From: Amycolatopsis pittospori
GTDB lineage: Bacteria > Actinomycetota > Actinomycetes > Mycobacteriales > Pseudonocardiaceae
Length of the DNA stretch: 64,000 bases
Direction: 5' to 3'
NCBI RefSeq assembly: GCF_013870525.1
Contig: NZ_JACBXD010000005.1
Span: forward strand, 62,001-126,000
A program made the translations under genes and the position numbers. Below, piece by piece: positions 42,558 through 50,825 of this stretch. Numbering within the stretch: the first letter of the stretch is position 1; each line of letters starts with the position of its first letter. Under the pieces are notes generated by a model. The model saw only the letters and a program-made list of their open reading frames with translations, searched no databases and was not told the DNA's origin.

Positions 42558-43888
42558 ACAGGGGGATACTGCTGCAGCGGCTCCGGCACCAGGTGCTGGG
42601 CCTGATCTTCCTCGTGGTCGTCGTGCTGTTCTTCGTCACCACGATCGCCTTCTACGAGAAGGTGTTCACCTCGGTGACCCTGGTGAAGCTGGAGACCGAC
42701 CGCATCGGCAACCAGATGCGCGAGGGCGCGGACGTCAAGGTGCGCGGGATGGTCGTCGGCGAGGTACGGGGAATCCAGGCCCACGGCGACCACGCGACGA
42801 TGGAACTCGCGCTGCAGCCGGACAAGACCAAGGTCATCCCGTCCAACGTGTCCGCGCGGCTGCTGCCGAAGACGTTGTTCGGCGAACGCTATGTCGCTTT
42901 GCAGATCCCGGAGAAGCCGGAGCGGCACATCGGTGAAGGCGACGTCATCCCGCAGGACCGCAGCAGCAGCGCGATCGAGCTGGAAACCGTGCTCGGCAAC
43001 GTGATGCCGCTGCTGCAGGCCGTGCAGCCGGAGAAGATGGCGAGCACCCTGAACGCGGTCGCGTCCGCTTTGGATGGTCAGGGCAAGGAACTCGGCTCGA
43101 CACTGGCGGGGCTTTCGGACTATCTGGGGAAAGTGAACCCGTCACTGCCCGACCTCAAGGCCGACATCTCCGGGGTGGCGAACGCCGCCGCGATCTACGA
43201 CAAGGCCGCGCCGGATCTGCTGGCGGCGTTGTCGGATCTGACCACCACGAGCAGGACACTGGTGGAGAGCCAGCGCGGTCTCGCCGACGTCTACTCGACG
43301 GTGACCGCGGCCTCGATCGACCTGACGAGTTTCCTGAAGGTGAATCAGGACAACCTGATCCGCCTCACCACCAACCTGCGGCCCACGCTCGACGTGCTGG
43401 CGAAGTACGCGCCCGAGTACCCGTGCCTGCTCAAGCAACTGGCCGGTTCGGTGCCGCGCGCGGAACTCGCGTTCGGAAAGGGCACCGCGCATCCCGAGGT
43501 CAGCCGTGTGACGATCGAGTTCACGCCGAGCCGCGGCAAGTACCTCCCCGGCGTCGATGAGCCGAAGTACAACGACAAACGCGGCCCCCGGTGTTACCCC
43601 GAGGTGCCGCCACCCGGCCGCTGGCCGCAATACCCGCCCGACGGCGCGATCGACGACGGCTCTTCGAAACCCGCGCCGCCGCGTGATCCCGACGGCACGC
43701 TGCCTTCGAAGGGGACCGTGCCCTCGGGCGGGAGTGCGGGCGGCTCGGTGGTGAACACGCCGGACGAACAGCGGCTGATCGACCTGCTCGTGTCGCCGGC
43801 CCTGGGCACGACCCCGGACCAGGTGCCGAACTGGGGCAGCCTGCTGGTCGGGCCGCTGTACCGCGGCGCGGAGGTGGAACTCCGATGA
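42554..43888 (+). CDS. mce4A: MCE-family substrate-binding protein Mce4A
   Basis: 444 aa from a TTG start that overlaps the yrbE4B stop and has GAGGA 7 nt upstream; no other early start fits. One N-terminal membrane anchor (residues about 14-33, LGLIFLVVVVLFFVTTIAF) is followed by the MCE domain (about residues 45-125, GADVKVRGMVVGEVRGI), a long helical stretch, and a Pro/Gly-rich tail (PPPGRWPQYPPDG). Mce proteins form a periplasm-spanning tube that carries lipids; the mce4 set imports cholesterol in mycobacteria. Confidence 0.93.
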   Translation: MNRGILLQRLRHQVLGLIFLVVVVLFFVTTIAFYEKVFTSVTLVKLETDRIGNQMREGADVKVRGMVVGEVRGIQAHGDHATMELALQPDKTKVIPSNVSARLLPKTLFGERYVALQIPEKPERHIGEGDVIPQDRSSSAIELETVLGNVMPLLQAVQPEKMASTLNAVASALDGQGKELGSTLAGLSDYLGKVNPSLPDLKADISGVANAAAIYDKAAPDLLAALSDLTTTSRTLVESQRGLADVYSTVTAASIDLTSFLKVNQDNLIRLTTNLRPTLDVLAKYAPEYPCLLKQLAGSVPRAELAFGKGTAHPEVSRVTIEFTPSRGKYLPGVDEPKYNDKRGPRCYPEVPPPGRWPQYPPDGAIDDGSSKPAPPRDPDGTLPSKGTVPSGGSAGGSVVNTPDEQRLIDLLVSPALGTTPDQVPNWGSLLVGPLYRGAEVELR

Positions 43889-43945
43889 GCTGGGAGCGGA
43901 AAGTGCGGCGGGCGGCGAACCTGCGGACACGTGTGGGTCGGGTTG

Positions 43946-43991
43946 GTCGTGAGTGGCGATTCGGGTTAGAACCCGAATCGCCACTCACGAC
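43946..43991. repeat. Perfect 22-bp palindrome (family B, inverse copy) inside the mce4 operon
   Basis: Arms 43946-43967 and 43970-43991 match exactly around AG, and one more outer pair extends the stem. The same arm occurs at 20665-20710 with loop CT, so the two copies are reverse complements of one another as whole elements. It is within the 259-nt gap between mce4A and mce4B. Confidence 0.9.
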
Positions 43992-44033
43992 CCCCTGTAC
44001 CGACGCCTCAGGCCGCTCGACCGCGGGGCCGAC

Positions 44034-44086
44034 GTTGCGAAAGCCACTTTCGCAACCTTCAACGTTGCGAAAGTGGCTTTCGCAAC
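44034..44086. repeat. Nested palindrome: a 23-bp inverted repeat whose arms are themselves hairpins
   Basis: Arms 44034-44056 and 44064-44086 are exact reverse complements separated by CTTCAAC. Each arm alone also folds: GTTGCGAAAG-CCA-CTTTCGCAAC and GTTGCGAAAG-TGG-CTTTCGCAAC, 10-bp stems with 3-nt loops. The sequence can therefore form one long hairpin or two adjacent short ones. Located between mce4A and mce4B. Confidence 0.9.
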
Positions 44087-44147
44087 ACGCTCGGCTCGGC
44101 GCTGGAGCAGCCGGAGTCGCTGGATCGGCGAGCGAGGTGGGGCTCAG

Positions 44148-45185
44148 GTGAGGTCCTTCGTCCCGGATCTGGTCAAGATCCTCATCTTCGCCGTCGTCAC
44201 CGTCCTCCTGACGGCGGTCCTGGGCGCCACCATCGCGAACACGAACTTCGGCGAGACGTCCGGCTACGTCGCCAAGTTCACCGACGCGTCCGGGCTCAAG
44301 GAGGGCGATGACGTCCGCATCGTCGGCGTGAAGGTCGGGCAGGTCGGCCGGATCGAGGTCGAGGAGGGCGAACGGAACTTCGCCCAGGTCCACTTCGACG
44401 TCCAGACCACGCACCGGCTGCCGGCGTCGGTGACCGCGACCATCAAGTACCGCAACCTGGTCGGGCAACGGTATCTCTCGCTCGGCACGGACATCGGTGA
44501 CGAGAAGTCGTTGCCGCAGGGCGGGATCATCCCCCCGGAGCGCACCAAACCGGCGCTGAACCTGACGGTGCTCTTCAACGGTTTCAAACCGCTGTTCCGC
44601 GCGCTGAATCCCGAGGACGTCAACAAACTGTCCTACGAGATCATCCAGGTGTTCCAGGGCGAGGGCGGCACGATCACCAGCCTGCTCGCGCACACCGCGT
44701 CGGTCACGTCGGCGATCGCGGGCAAGGACAAGATCATCGGCGACGTCATCGCGAACCTCAACACCGTGCTCGGCACGGTCGAGAAGCGTTCGCCGCAGCT
44801 GGGCGAGCTGATCGACCAGACCCAGCGGCTGGTCACCGGGTTGTCCGAGCAGCGGCGGCCGATCGGGGAGGCGGTCCAGGCGCTGGGCGATCTCACGGTC
44901 GCCACGACGGGGCTGCTCGCGGACGCGCGGCCCGCGCTCAAGGACGACGTCGTGCAGCTCGGCGCGCTGTCGCAGAACCTCGGCGATTCGGAACAGCTGA
45001 TCGACCATCTCCTGCAGGTGCTGCCGGGCAACCTGCAGAAGTTCACCAGAACCCTGAGCTACGGCAGCTGGTTCAACTACTACCTGTGCGGGATCTCCGG
45101 CAGCATCGGCATCAAATCGCTCAACATCGAACTGCCGATCACGCCGCTGCCCGGCACGCAGCGACCGGAGAGGTGCGGGCCGTGA
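44148..45185 (+). CDS. mce4B: MCE-family protein Mce4B
   Basis: 345 aa from the GTG at 44148, preceded by GAGGTGGGG; the open frame extends upstream only through the palindromes. The N-terminal anchor is VKILIFAVVTVLLTAVLGATI (about residues 9-28), followed by the MCE domain (about residues 38-120, FTDASGLKEGDDVRIVGVKVGQV) and coiled helices. The C-terminus has SYGSWFNYYLCGISG, typical of MceB/C-type subunits. Second of six Mce subunits; it overlaps mce4C by 4 nt. Confidence 0.92.
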   Translation: MRSFVPDLVKILIFAVVTVLLTAVLGATIANTNFGETSGYVAKFTDASGLKEGDDVRIVGVKVGQVGRIEVEEGERNFAQVHFDVQTTHRLPASVTATIKYRNLVGQRYLSLGTDIGDEKSLPQGGIIPPERTKPALNLTVLFNGFKPLFRALNPEDVNKLSYEIIQVFQGEGGTITSLLAHTASVTSAIAGKDKIIGDVIANLNTVLGTVEKRSPQLGELIDQTQRLVTGLSEQRRPIGEAVQALGDLTVATTGLLADARPALKDDVVQLGALSQNLGDSEQLIDHLLQVLPGNLQKFTRTLSYGSWFNYYLCGISGSIGIKSLNIELPITPLPGTQRPERCGP

Positions 45186-46213
45186 AGCCGCTCAAGCAAC
45201 GCAACCAGGCCGCGGTGGGCGGGGTGACGCTCATCCTCATCGTCCTGATCACGGCGACGACGTACTTCTCCGACAAGATCCCGCTCTTCGGCAGCGGGAC
45301 GACGTACTCGGCGTACTTCGGCGAATCGGCCGGCTTGGCTCCGGACAACGAGGTCCAGATCGCCGGGGTCAAGGTCGGCCAGGTCAGCTCGGTCGAGCTG
45401 GCGGGCAAGAAGGTACTGGTGAAGTTCCGGGTGAAGGACGTCCGGGTCGGCGACGCCACCGCGGCGTCGATCGAGATCAAGACGCTGCTGGGGGAGAAGT
45501 TCCTGGCGCTGACGCCGAAAGGCAAGGCGAGCCAGGACCCGAACGCCACCATCGGGCTGGACCGCACGCGGACGCCGTTCGAACTGCAGGACGCCTTCCA
45601 GCAGCTGTCCGGGACGGTCGGCGACATCGACACCGCGCAGCTGGCGACGAGTTTCACCGTGCTGTCCGACGCGCTCAAGGACAGCCCGCAGTACCTGAAG
45701 GACGCGCTCAGCGGCCTTTCTTCCTTGTCCAAGACGGTTTCCTCGCGTGACGGCGACCTGAAGACGTTGCTGTCCAACACGAGCAAGGTGTCCAAGACGC
45801 TGTCCGACCGCAACGCCCAGCTGAAACGGATCCTCGACGACGGCAATCTGCTGCTCGCCGAACTGCAGAACCGGAAGGACGCGATCAGCGCCTTGCTCAA
45901 GGGCACCCAGCAGGTTTCGGCGCAGTTGTCCGGACTGGTCGCCGACAACCGGCAGACGATGAAACCGACGCTGGAGAAGCTCGGCAAGGTCACCGATGTG
46001 CTGCAGCGCAACCAGGACAACCTCAGCCGCAGCCTTCAGCTGATGGCGCCGTTCGCCCGGGTCGGCGCGAACGCGACCGGGAACGGGCGCTGGTTCGAGG
46101 GTTACCTGTGCGGGCTGCTGCCGCCGACGATCATCGCGGGCGCCTTCCAGGTCAACCCGGAGGGCTGCACGCCGCCGATCGCCGCGCCGAACCAGGGAGT
46201 GGGGGGACGATGA
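45182..46213 (+). CDS. mce4C: MCE-family protein Mce4C
   Basis: 343 aa, GTG start overlapping mce4B (GTGA). Membrane anchor about residues 11-30 (VGGVTLILIVLITATTYF), MCE domain about residues 38-120 (FGESAGLAPDNEVQIAGVKVGQV), then a long helical part with repeated Lys/Leu/Ser heptads (SSLSKTVSSRDGDLKTLLSN) and the WFEGYLCGLLPP end seen in MceC proteins. Third of six Mce subunits of the sterol importer. Confidence 0.92.
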   Translation: MKPLKQRNQAAVGGVTLILIVLITATTYFSDKIPLFGSGTTYSAYFGESAGLAPDNEVQIAGVKVGQVSSVELAGKKVLVKFRVKDVRVGDATAASIEIKTLLGEKFLALTPKGKASQDPNATIGLDRTRTPFELQDAFQQLSGTVGDIDTAQLATSFTVLSDALKDSPQYLKDALSGLSSLSKTVSSRDGDLKTLLSNTSKVSKTLSDRNAQLKRILDDGNLLLAELQNRKDAISALLKGTQQVSAQLSGLVADNRQTMKPTLEKLGKVTDVLQRNQDNLSRSLQLMAPFARVGANATGNGRWFEGYLCGLLPPTIIAGAFQVNPEGCTPPIAAPNQGVGGR

Positions 46214-47400
46214 CCATCCACACACGCACCGGCCGCACGGTCTACACGTGGGTCGCGTTCGCCTGCGTCCTCGTGCTGATCCTGACCGCGGGCCTCTGGC
46301 TGGTGTTCAAAGAACCCGGCGGGACGCGGATCAGCGCGTACTTCGGCAAGACCGTCGGGCTCTACGCCGGCTCCTCGGTGCGGGTGCTCGGGGTGAAGGT
46401 CGGCGAGATCACCGGCGTCACGCCGCAGGGTGAGGCGGTCCGGGTCGACATGCGGATCGACGACGACACGCCGATCCCGGCGGACGCGGGCGCCGTCGTC
46501 GTCTCGCCGAGCCTGGTCAGTGACCGGTATGTGCAGCTGACCCCGGCCTACGAGAGTGGTCCCGAGATGGCCACGGACGCGGTGATCGCCAAGGAGAAGA
46601 CGGCGACCCCGGCCGAACTCGACGATCTCTACACGAGTCTCGACAAGCTCTCGACGAGCCTAGGACCCAACGGCGCCAACAAGAACGGCGCACTGTCCGA
46701 CGTACTCGACACGGCCGCGGCGAACCTCGACGGGAACGGGAAGAACCTCAACACCACCGTGACCCGGCTGTCCGAACTGGCCAAGACGCTGGACGGCTCC
46801 AAGGACGATCTGTTCAGCACGGTGCAGAACCTGAACTCCTTCACCTCCGCGCTGGCCGACAGCGACAAGCAGCTCAACGAGTTCTACCGGCGGGCCGCCG
46901 ACGTCAGCGGGTTCCTGGCCGCCGATTCCGCCGACGTCGGCGCCGCGCTGAGTTCACTCGCGACGGCGATGGGCGACGTCGAGAAGTTCGTCGCGGAGAA
47001 CAAGGACCTGCTCTCGTCCAATGTGGACAAGCTGGCCGGGCTGACCAAGGTGCTCGTGGACCAGCGCGCCTCGCTCGCCGAGGTGATCGACATCGCGCCG
47101 ACCGGGGCGACGAACTTCATCAACTCCTACGACGCGGCGTCCGGCACGATCGCGGTACGGGACAACCTGAACGAGCTGACCCATCCGCCGATCCTGACCG
47201 TCTGCCGGCTGATCAGCGCGGGCACGCCGAAGCCGATCCCGGACACGCTGGGCGGCATCTGCAAGAAACTCGCGCCCGTCCTCGACGGCACGCTGAAGCT
47301 GCCGTCGATACCGCAGGTGCTGGCCTCACTGCAGAGCGGCGAACTGCCGCCGCTGCCGCTCCCGCTGGTCGACGTCCTCACCAAGGGAGTCCCGAAATGA
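46210..47400 (+). CDS. mce4D: MCE-family protein Mce4D
   Basis: 396 aa, ATG start overlapping mce4C (ATGA). Anchor about residues 12-33 (WVAFACVLVLILTAGLWLVF), MCE domain about residues 40-120 (YFGKTVGLYAGSSVRVLGVKVGEI), a long coiled region about residues 140-290, and a Pro-rich end (LPPLPLPLVDVLTKG). One of six Mce subunits; ends with ATGA overlap to mce4E. Confidence 0.92.
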   Translation: MTIHTRTGRTVYTWVAFACVLVLILTAGLWLVFKEPGGTRISAYFGKTVGLYAGSSVRVLGVKVGEITGVTPQGEAVRVDMRIDDDTPIPADAGAVVVSPSLVSDRYVQLTPAYESGPEMATDAVIAKEKTATPAELDDLYTSLDKLSTSLGPNGANKNGALSDVLDTAAANLDGNGKNLNTTVTRLSELAKTLDGSKDDLFSTVQNLNSFTSALADSDKQLNEFYRRAADVSGFLAADSADVGAALSSLATAMGDVEKFVAENKDLLSSNVDKLAGLTKVLVDQRASLAEVIDIAPTGATNFINSYDAASGTIAVRDNLNELTHPPILTVCRLISAGTPKPIPDTLGGICKKLAPVLDGTLKLPSIPQVLASLQSGELPPLPLPLVDVLTKGVPK

Positions 47401-48614
47401 GGCAGCGGCAGAAGATCGCGGGAGTGATGGCGGGCGTCCTCGTGCTGGCCGGGTGCAGTGACGGCGGGTTTTCCGGGCTGTACAACACCCCGCTGCCGGG
47501 TGGAGCGGGTCTCGGTGATCACCCGTTCCGGCTCACGGCGCAGTTCTCCGACGTCCTCGACCTCGTGCCGCAGGCGAGTGTGAAGGTCAACGACGTCCCG
47601 GTCGGCCGGGTCGAGAAGATCGACCTCGCTTCGGACACGCGCTCCGCATGGGTCGCCATGGTCGTCAACGGCGACATCGCGCTCCCCGCGAACGCGCGCG
47701 CCGAACTACGCCAGTCGAGCCTGCTGGGGGAGAAGTTCGTCGACCTGCACGCGCCGTCCGACGGCAAGCCCGAAGGGACCCTCGCCGAGGGGGCGAAGAT
47801 CCCGCTGGACCGGACGAACCGCAATCCCGAGGTCGAAGAGGTCCTCGGCGCGCTTTCCCTGCTGCTCAACGGTGGCGGCGTCGAGCAGATCCAGAAGATC
47901 AGCCACGAACTCAACGACGCGCTCACCGGCAACGAGACCGAGGTCCGTGCCCTGTTGTCCAATGTGGACAAGCTCGCCACCGAACTCGACGGGCACAAGG
48001 GTGAGATCCTGCGGGCCATCGACGGTCTCGACAAGCTGTCCAAAACCCTGGTCGGGCAGACGCAGAACCTGACGAACGCGCTCGACCACCTCTCGCCGGG
48101 GCTCAAGGTCGTGACCGAACAACGGGATCAGCTCGTCGGCATGCTGCAGGCGCTGAACACGCTGTCCGGGGTCGCGACCGACACCATCGACGCCAGCCGG
48201 GAAAGCCTGGTCGCGAACCTCCGCGCGCTGCAGCCGACGCTGAAGAAGCTGACCGAGGCGGGCCAGGACCTGCCGACGGCGCTGCGGATCCTGCTCACGT
48301 ACCCCTTCCCGGACTACGCGGGCAACGTGATCAAGGGTGACTACGCCAACGTGGAAGCCAAGATCGACCTGAACCTGGACACGCTCCTGGAGAACATGAA
48401 CAACTCCTCGCAGCCGATCATCCAGCTGCCCGGCGCGAACGGGACCGGCGCGCCGGGCGCGATCCCGTTCTCCGGCGGCGCCGCGCCGCCGGTGCTGCCG
48501 CTGCCCACCGGTGATCTCCCGCAGGCACCCCAGGCCCCGCAGGGGCAGAGCGGCGACGTCCTCGGTGGCGTGCTCGGCGGGATCCTCGGGCCGATCCTGG
48601 GAGGTGGCCGGTGA
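47397..48614 (+). CDS. mce4E: MCE-family lipoprotein Mce4E (LprN-like)
   Basis: 405 aa, ATG start overlapping mce4D. A lipobox LVLAGCSDGG (Cys about residue 19) follows a short signal, as in the E subunit of every mce operon. The MCE domain spans about residues 45-130 (FSDVLDLVPQASVKVNDVPVGRV), then helices and a Pro/Gly-rich, low-complexity tail (PLPTGDLPQAPQAPQ). It is predicted to be tethered to the outer leaflet of the membrane. One of six Mce subunits. Confidence 0.93.
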   Translation: MRQRQKIAGVMAGVLVLAGCSDGGFSGLYNTPLPGGAGLGDHPFRLTAQFSDVLDLVPQASVKVNDVPVGRVEKIDLASDTRSAWVAMVVNGDIALPANARAELRQSSLLGEKFVDLHAPSDGKPEGTLAEGAKIPLDRTNRNPEVEEVLGALSLLLNGGGVEQIQKISHELNDALTGNETEVRALLSNVDKLATELDGHKGEILRAIDGLDKLSKTLVGQTQNLTNALDHLSPGLKVVTEQRDQLVGMLQALNTLSGVATDTIDASRESLVANLRALQPTLKKLTEAGQDLPTALRILLTYPFPDYAGNVIKGDYANVEAKIDLNLDTLLENMNNSSQPIIQLPGANGTGAPGAIPFSGGAAPPVLPLPTGDLPQAPQAPQGQSGDVLGGVLGGILGPILGGGR

Positions 48615-49846
48615 TCACGCGCAAGACCAAGATCCAGATGGCGGTGTTCCTCGTCATCGCGGTGGTGTCGGTCGTCTACGCGGGCGGCAAATACGCCGGG
48701 CTGGACCGCCTTTTCGGCACCCGTGGCTACCTCGTCACCGCCCAACTCGTGGACTCGGGCGGGATCTTCGTCAACGCCGAGGTGTCCTATCGCGGGGTCG
48801 CGGTCGGCAAGGTCAAGTCGATGACGCTCACCGACCAGGGCGTCGACCTCGGCCTGGACATCGATTCGGGCGCGCCGAAGATCCCGGCGGACACCAAGGC
48901 CGCGGTCGCGAACCGGTCGGCGGTGGGGGAGCAGTACGTCGATCTGCTGCCCATGCACGAAAACGGGCCGTACCTGGCGGAGGGGTCGGTCATCGAACGC
49001 GACAAGACCTCGATCCCGCTCGCGCCGGACACCGTCCTGTCCAATCTGGACTCCCTGGTGTCGAGTGTGCGGCCGGAGTCGCTGAAGACCGTCGTCGACG
49101 AGACCTACGAGGCCTTCGCGAACGCCGGCCCGGATCTGCGGCAACTGCTCGACAGCACCGGTTCCCTCACCGCGACGGCGACGCAGTACCTGCCCGACAC
49201 CCAAGGACTGCTGGCCAGTTCGCGGACGGTGCTGGACACGCAGCAGCGGCAGGCGGACAACATCACCAGGTTCTCCAGCGGGCTCAAGACGATCGCCGCG
49301 CAGCTGAAGACGTCCGATCCGGATCTGCGGCGCGTGATCGACGAGGCGCCGAAGCTGAGCCGCCAGATCAGCGACGTGCTCGCGGTGTCGGGGACCGACC
49401 TCGGTGTGCTGTTCGCGAACACGCTCACCACCGCCCAGATCACTTCGGCCCGGACGGACGCGATCGAGGAACTGCTCGTCGCGTACCCGATCATCTCGGC
49501 GTTCTCGCGGTCGACGTCGCCGGACGGCACGGGCCACCTCGGCGTCGTGTTCAACTTCTTCGACCCGGTCTCGTGCACCAAGGGCTACGAGGGCACGAAA
49601 CAGCGTCCCGCGAACGACCTCACCGAAGCGCCGGTGAACATGCAGGCGTACTGCGCCGAGCCGCCAGGAAGCCCCACAGGCGTGCGAGGCTCCCAGAACG
49701 CCCCGTACGCCGGGAAGCCGCCGACGGTCCCGGAGCGGCCGAAGCAGACCCCGCAGGCGGCGGAATCCGCGCAGCTGCCCGGGGTACTGAGCCTGCTCAC
49801 CGGATCCGGGCCTGGTGGACTGGGCGCGTTGCTGGGCGGCAAGTAG
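48611..49846 (+). CDS. mce4F: MCE-family protein Mce4F
   Basis: 411 aa, GTG start overlapping mce4E (GTGA). Membrane anchor about residues 9-25 (MAVFLVIAVVSVVYAGG), MCE domain about residues 35-120 (LVDSGGIFVNAEVSYRGVAVGKV), helical middle region, and a C-terminal tail with GVRGSQNAPYAGKPPTVPERP. It is the last Mce subunit. Its TAG shares one base with the GTG of the next gene (TAGTG). Confidence 0.92.
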   Translation: MITRKTKIQMAVFLVIAVVSVVYAGGKYAGLDRLFGTRGYLVTAQLVDSGGIFVNAEVSYRGVAVGKVKSMTLTDQGVDLGLDIDSGAPKIPADTKAAVANRSAVGEQYVDLLPMHENGPYLAEGSVIERDKTSIPLAPDTVLSNLDSLVSSVRPESLKTVVDETYEAFANAGPDLRQLLDSTGSLTATATQYLPDTQGLLASSRTVLDTQQRQADNITRFSSGLKTIAAQLKTSDPDLRRVIDEAPKLSRQISDVLAVSGTDLGVLFANTLTTAQITSARTDAIEELLVAYPIISAFSRSTSPDGTGHLGVVFNFFDPVSCTKGYEGTKQRPANDLTEAPVNMQAYCAEPPGSPTGVRGSQNAPYAGKPPTVPERPKQTPQAAESAQLPGVLSLLTGSGPGGLGALLGGK

Positions 49847-50334
49847 TGCTCACCCGTGCTCTCGCTGTTTTCGCCGCCGTGGCGGTCCTCGCGGCCGCCT
49901 GGTCCGGCTGGTCGTGGTGGAGTGCCGCGGGGGACGACGGCCTGGCCCGCGGCCGTGAGCGGGAAGCCGTCCTCGCGGCCGCGTCCGGGCAGCTCGAAAT
50001 GCTCAACACGATCGACTACCGCAGCGGCGCCCAGGACGTCGACCGCTGGCTCGGCGTCACCACCGGAAGGCTCGGCAAGGACCTCGCCGGCGACCGGAAG
50101 GTCCAGATCGACCGGGCGAACACGAGCAAGACGGTCGCGACGGCGAAGCTGAAGCAGGCCGCCGTCACCGAACTCGACGCCGTCGCCGGGACAGCACGGC
50201 TGATGGCGGTGCTGGACGTGAAGGTCAGCACCGGCGGCGGGTCGGCTACGCCCAAGGTGAGCAGGCTGACCGTGGACTACCAGCGCGTCGAGGACGGCTG
50301 GAAGGTCAGCGCGGTGCAGGCGGCGGGCTCGTGA
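49846..50334 (+). CDS. Mce-associated membrane protein, first (Mam4A-like)
   Basis: 162 aa, GTG start (MLTRALAVFAAVAVLAAAWSGW). One anchor at about residues 5-24, then a soluble alpha+beta domain (about residues 45-160) with VDRWLGVTTGRLGKDLAGDR and WKVSAVQAA at the end, matching Mce-associated proteins. These proteins are coexpressed with mce operons and thought to stabilise the complex. Position after mce4F matches Rv3493c. Confidence 0.88.
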   Translation: MLTRALAVFAAVAVLAAAWSGWSWWSAAGDDGLARGREREAVLAAASGQLEMLNTIDYRSGAQDVDRWLGVTTGRLGKDLAGDRKVQIDRANTSKTVATAKLKQAAVTELDAVAGTARLMAVLDVKVSTGGGSATPKVSRLTVDYQRVEDGWKVSAVQAAGS

Positions 50335-50825
50335 ACGCGCGGACACCGCGGATCCTGACCGCGATCATCGTCCTGGCCGTCGGCTGCGCGGTGTGGTTCG
50401 GGCTGGAGGCGGCGTCGCTGGGTTCGGACGGCAACGCGGCCATGGTGGACCAGTCCGCCACCGCCGAGGTCGCCGACCAGGTCGGCGCCGGGGTGAAGGC
50501 GGTCTTCTCCTACGACTACAGCAACCTCGCGCGGACCGAACGGGCCGCGGCCGACGTCCTCGTCGGCGAGGCCACCGGGCAGTACCGGGATCAGTTCGCT
50601 TCGGCGCGGAAGCGGGCCGAGGAGCAGAAACTGGTCCGCACGACGACCGTCCGCTCGCTCGGCGTCCGGTCGTTGCGCGGGGAACAGGCCGAGGTGCTGT
50701 TGTTCCTCGACCAGCAGACGCTCACCGCGGGCGGCGGCGCGCCGCAGTCGTCGGTCTCCCAGCTTTCGGTCACCGCGCAGCGAATCGACGGCCGCTGGAA
50801 GATCTCGCGACTCACCGCCTTGTGA
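50331..50825 (+). CDS. Mce-associated membrane protein, second (Mam4B-like)
   Basis: 164 aa, GTG start overlapping the previous gene by 4 nt. One anchor about residues 7-27 (ILTAIIVLAVGCAVWFGL) followed by the same alpha+beta domain as its neighbour (YDYSNLARTERAAADVLVGEATGQYRDQF, then WKISRLTAL). Same position and size as Rv3492c. It ends the mce4 operon exactly where the convergent lipoprotein gene ends (no gap), with no hairpin between. Confidence 0.88.
   Translation: MNARTPRILTAIIVLAVGCAVWFGLEAASLGSDGNAAMVDQSATAEVADQVGAGVKAVFSYDYSNLARTERAAADVLVGEATGQYRDQFASARKRAEEQKLVRTTTVRSLGVRSLRGEQAEVLLFLDQQTLTAGGGAPQSSVSQLSVTAQRIDGRWKISRLTAL

Larger units (their letters stand above)
43885..44151 (+). 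other. 88-codon bridging frame between mce4A and mce4B, carrying two palindromic elements
   Basis: ATG at 43885 overlaps the mce4A stop (ATGA) and has GAGGTGG 6 nt upstream. Its TGA at 44149-44151 overlaps the GTG of mce4B (GTGA). The N-terminal 16 codons encode a basic segment, MSWERKVRRAANLRTR; the rest translates through the two palindromes. No family is recognised. It may be a vestige of an original junction interrupted by inserted repeats, with an open frame that keeps translational coupling, or a chance frame in GC-rich DNA. I do not claim a functional protein. Confidence 0.35.

Noticed and set aside
43889-44147. Insertion sequence or miniature transposon between mce4A and mce4B
   Set aside because: No transposase and no flanking target duplication was identified. 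The palindromes are simple inverted repeats, so they are reported as repeats only.
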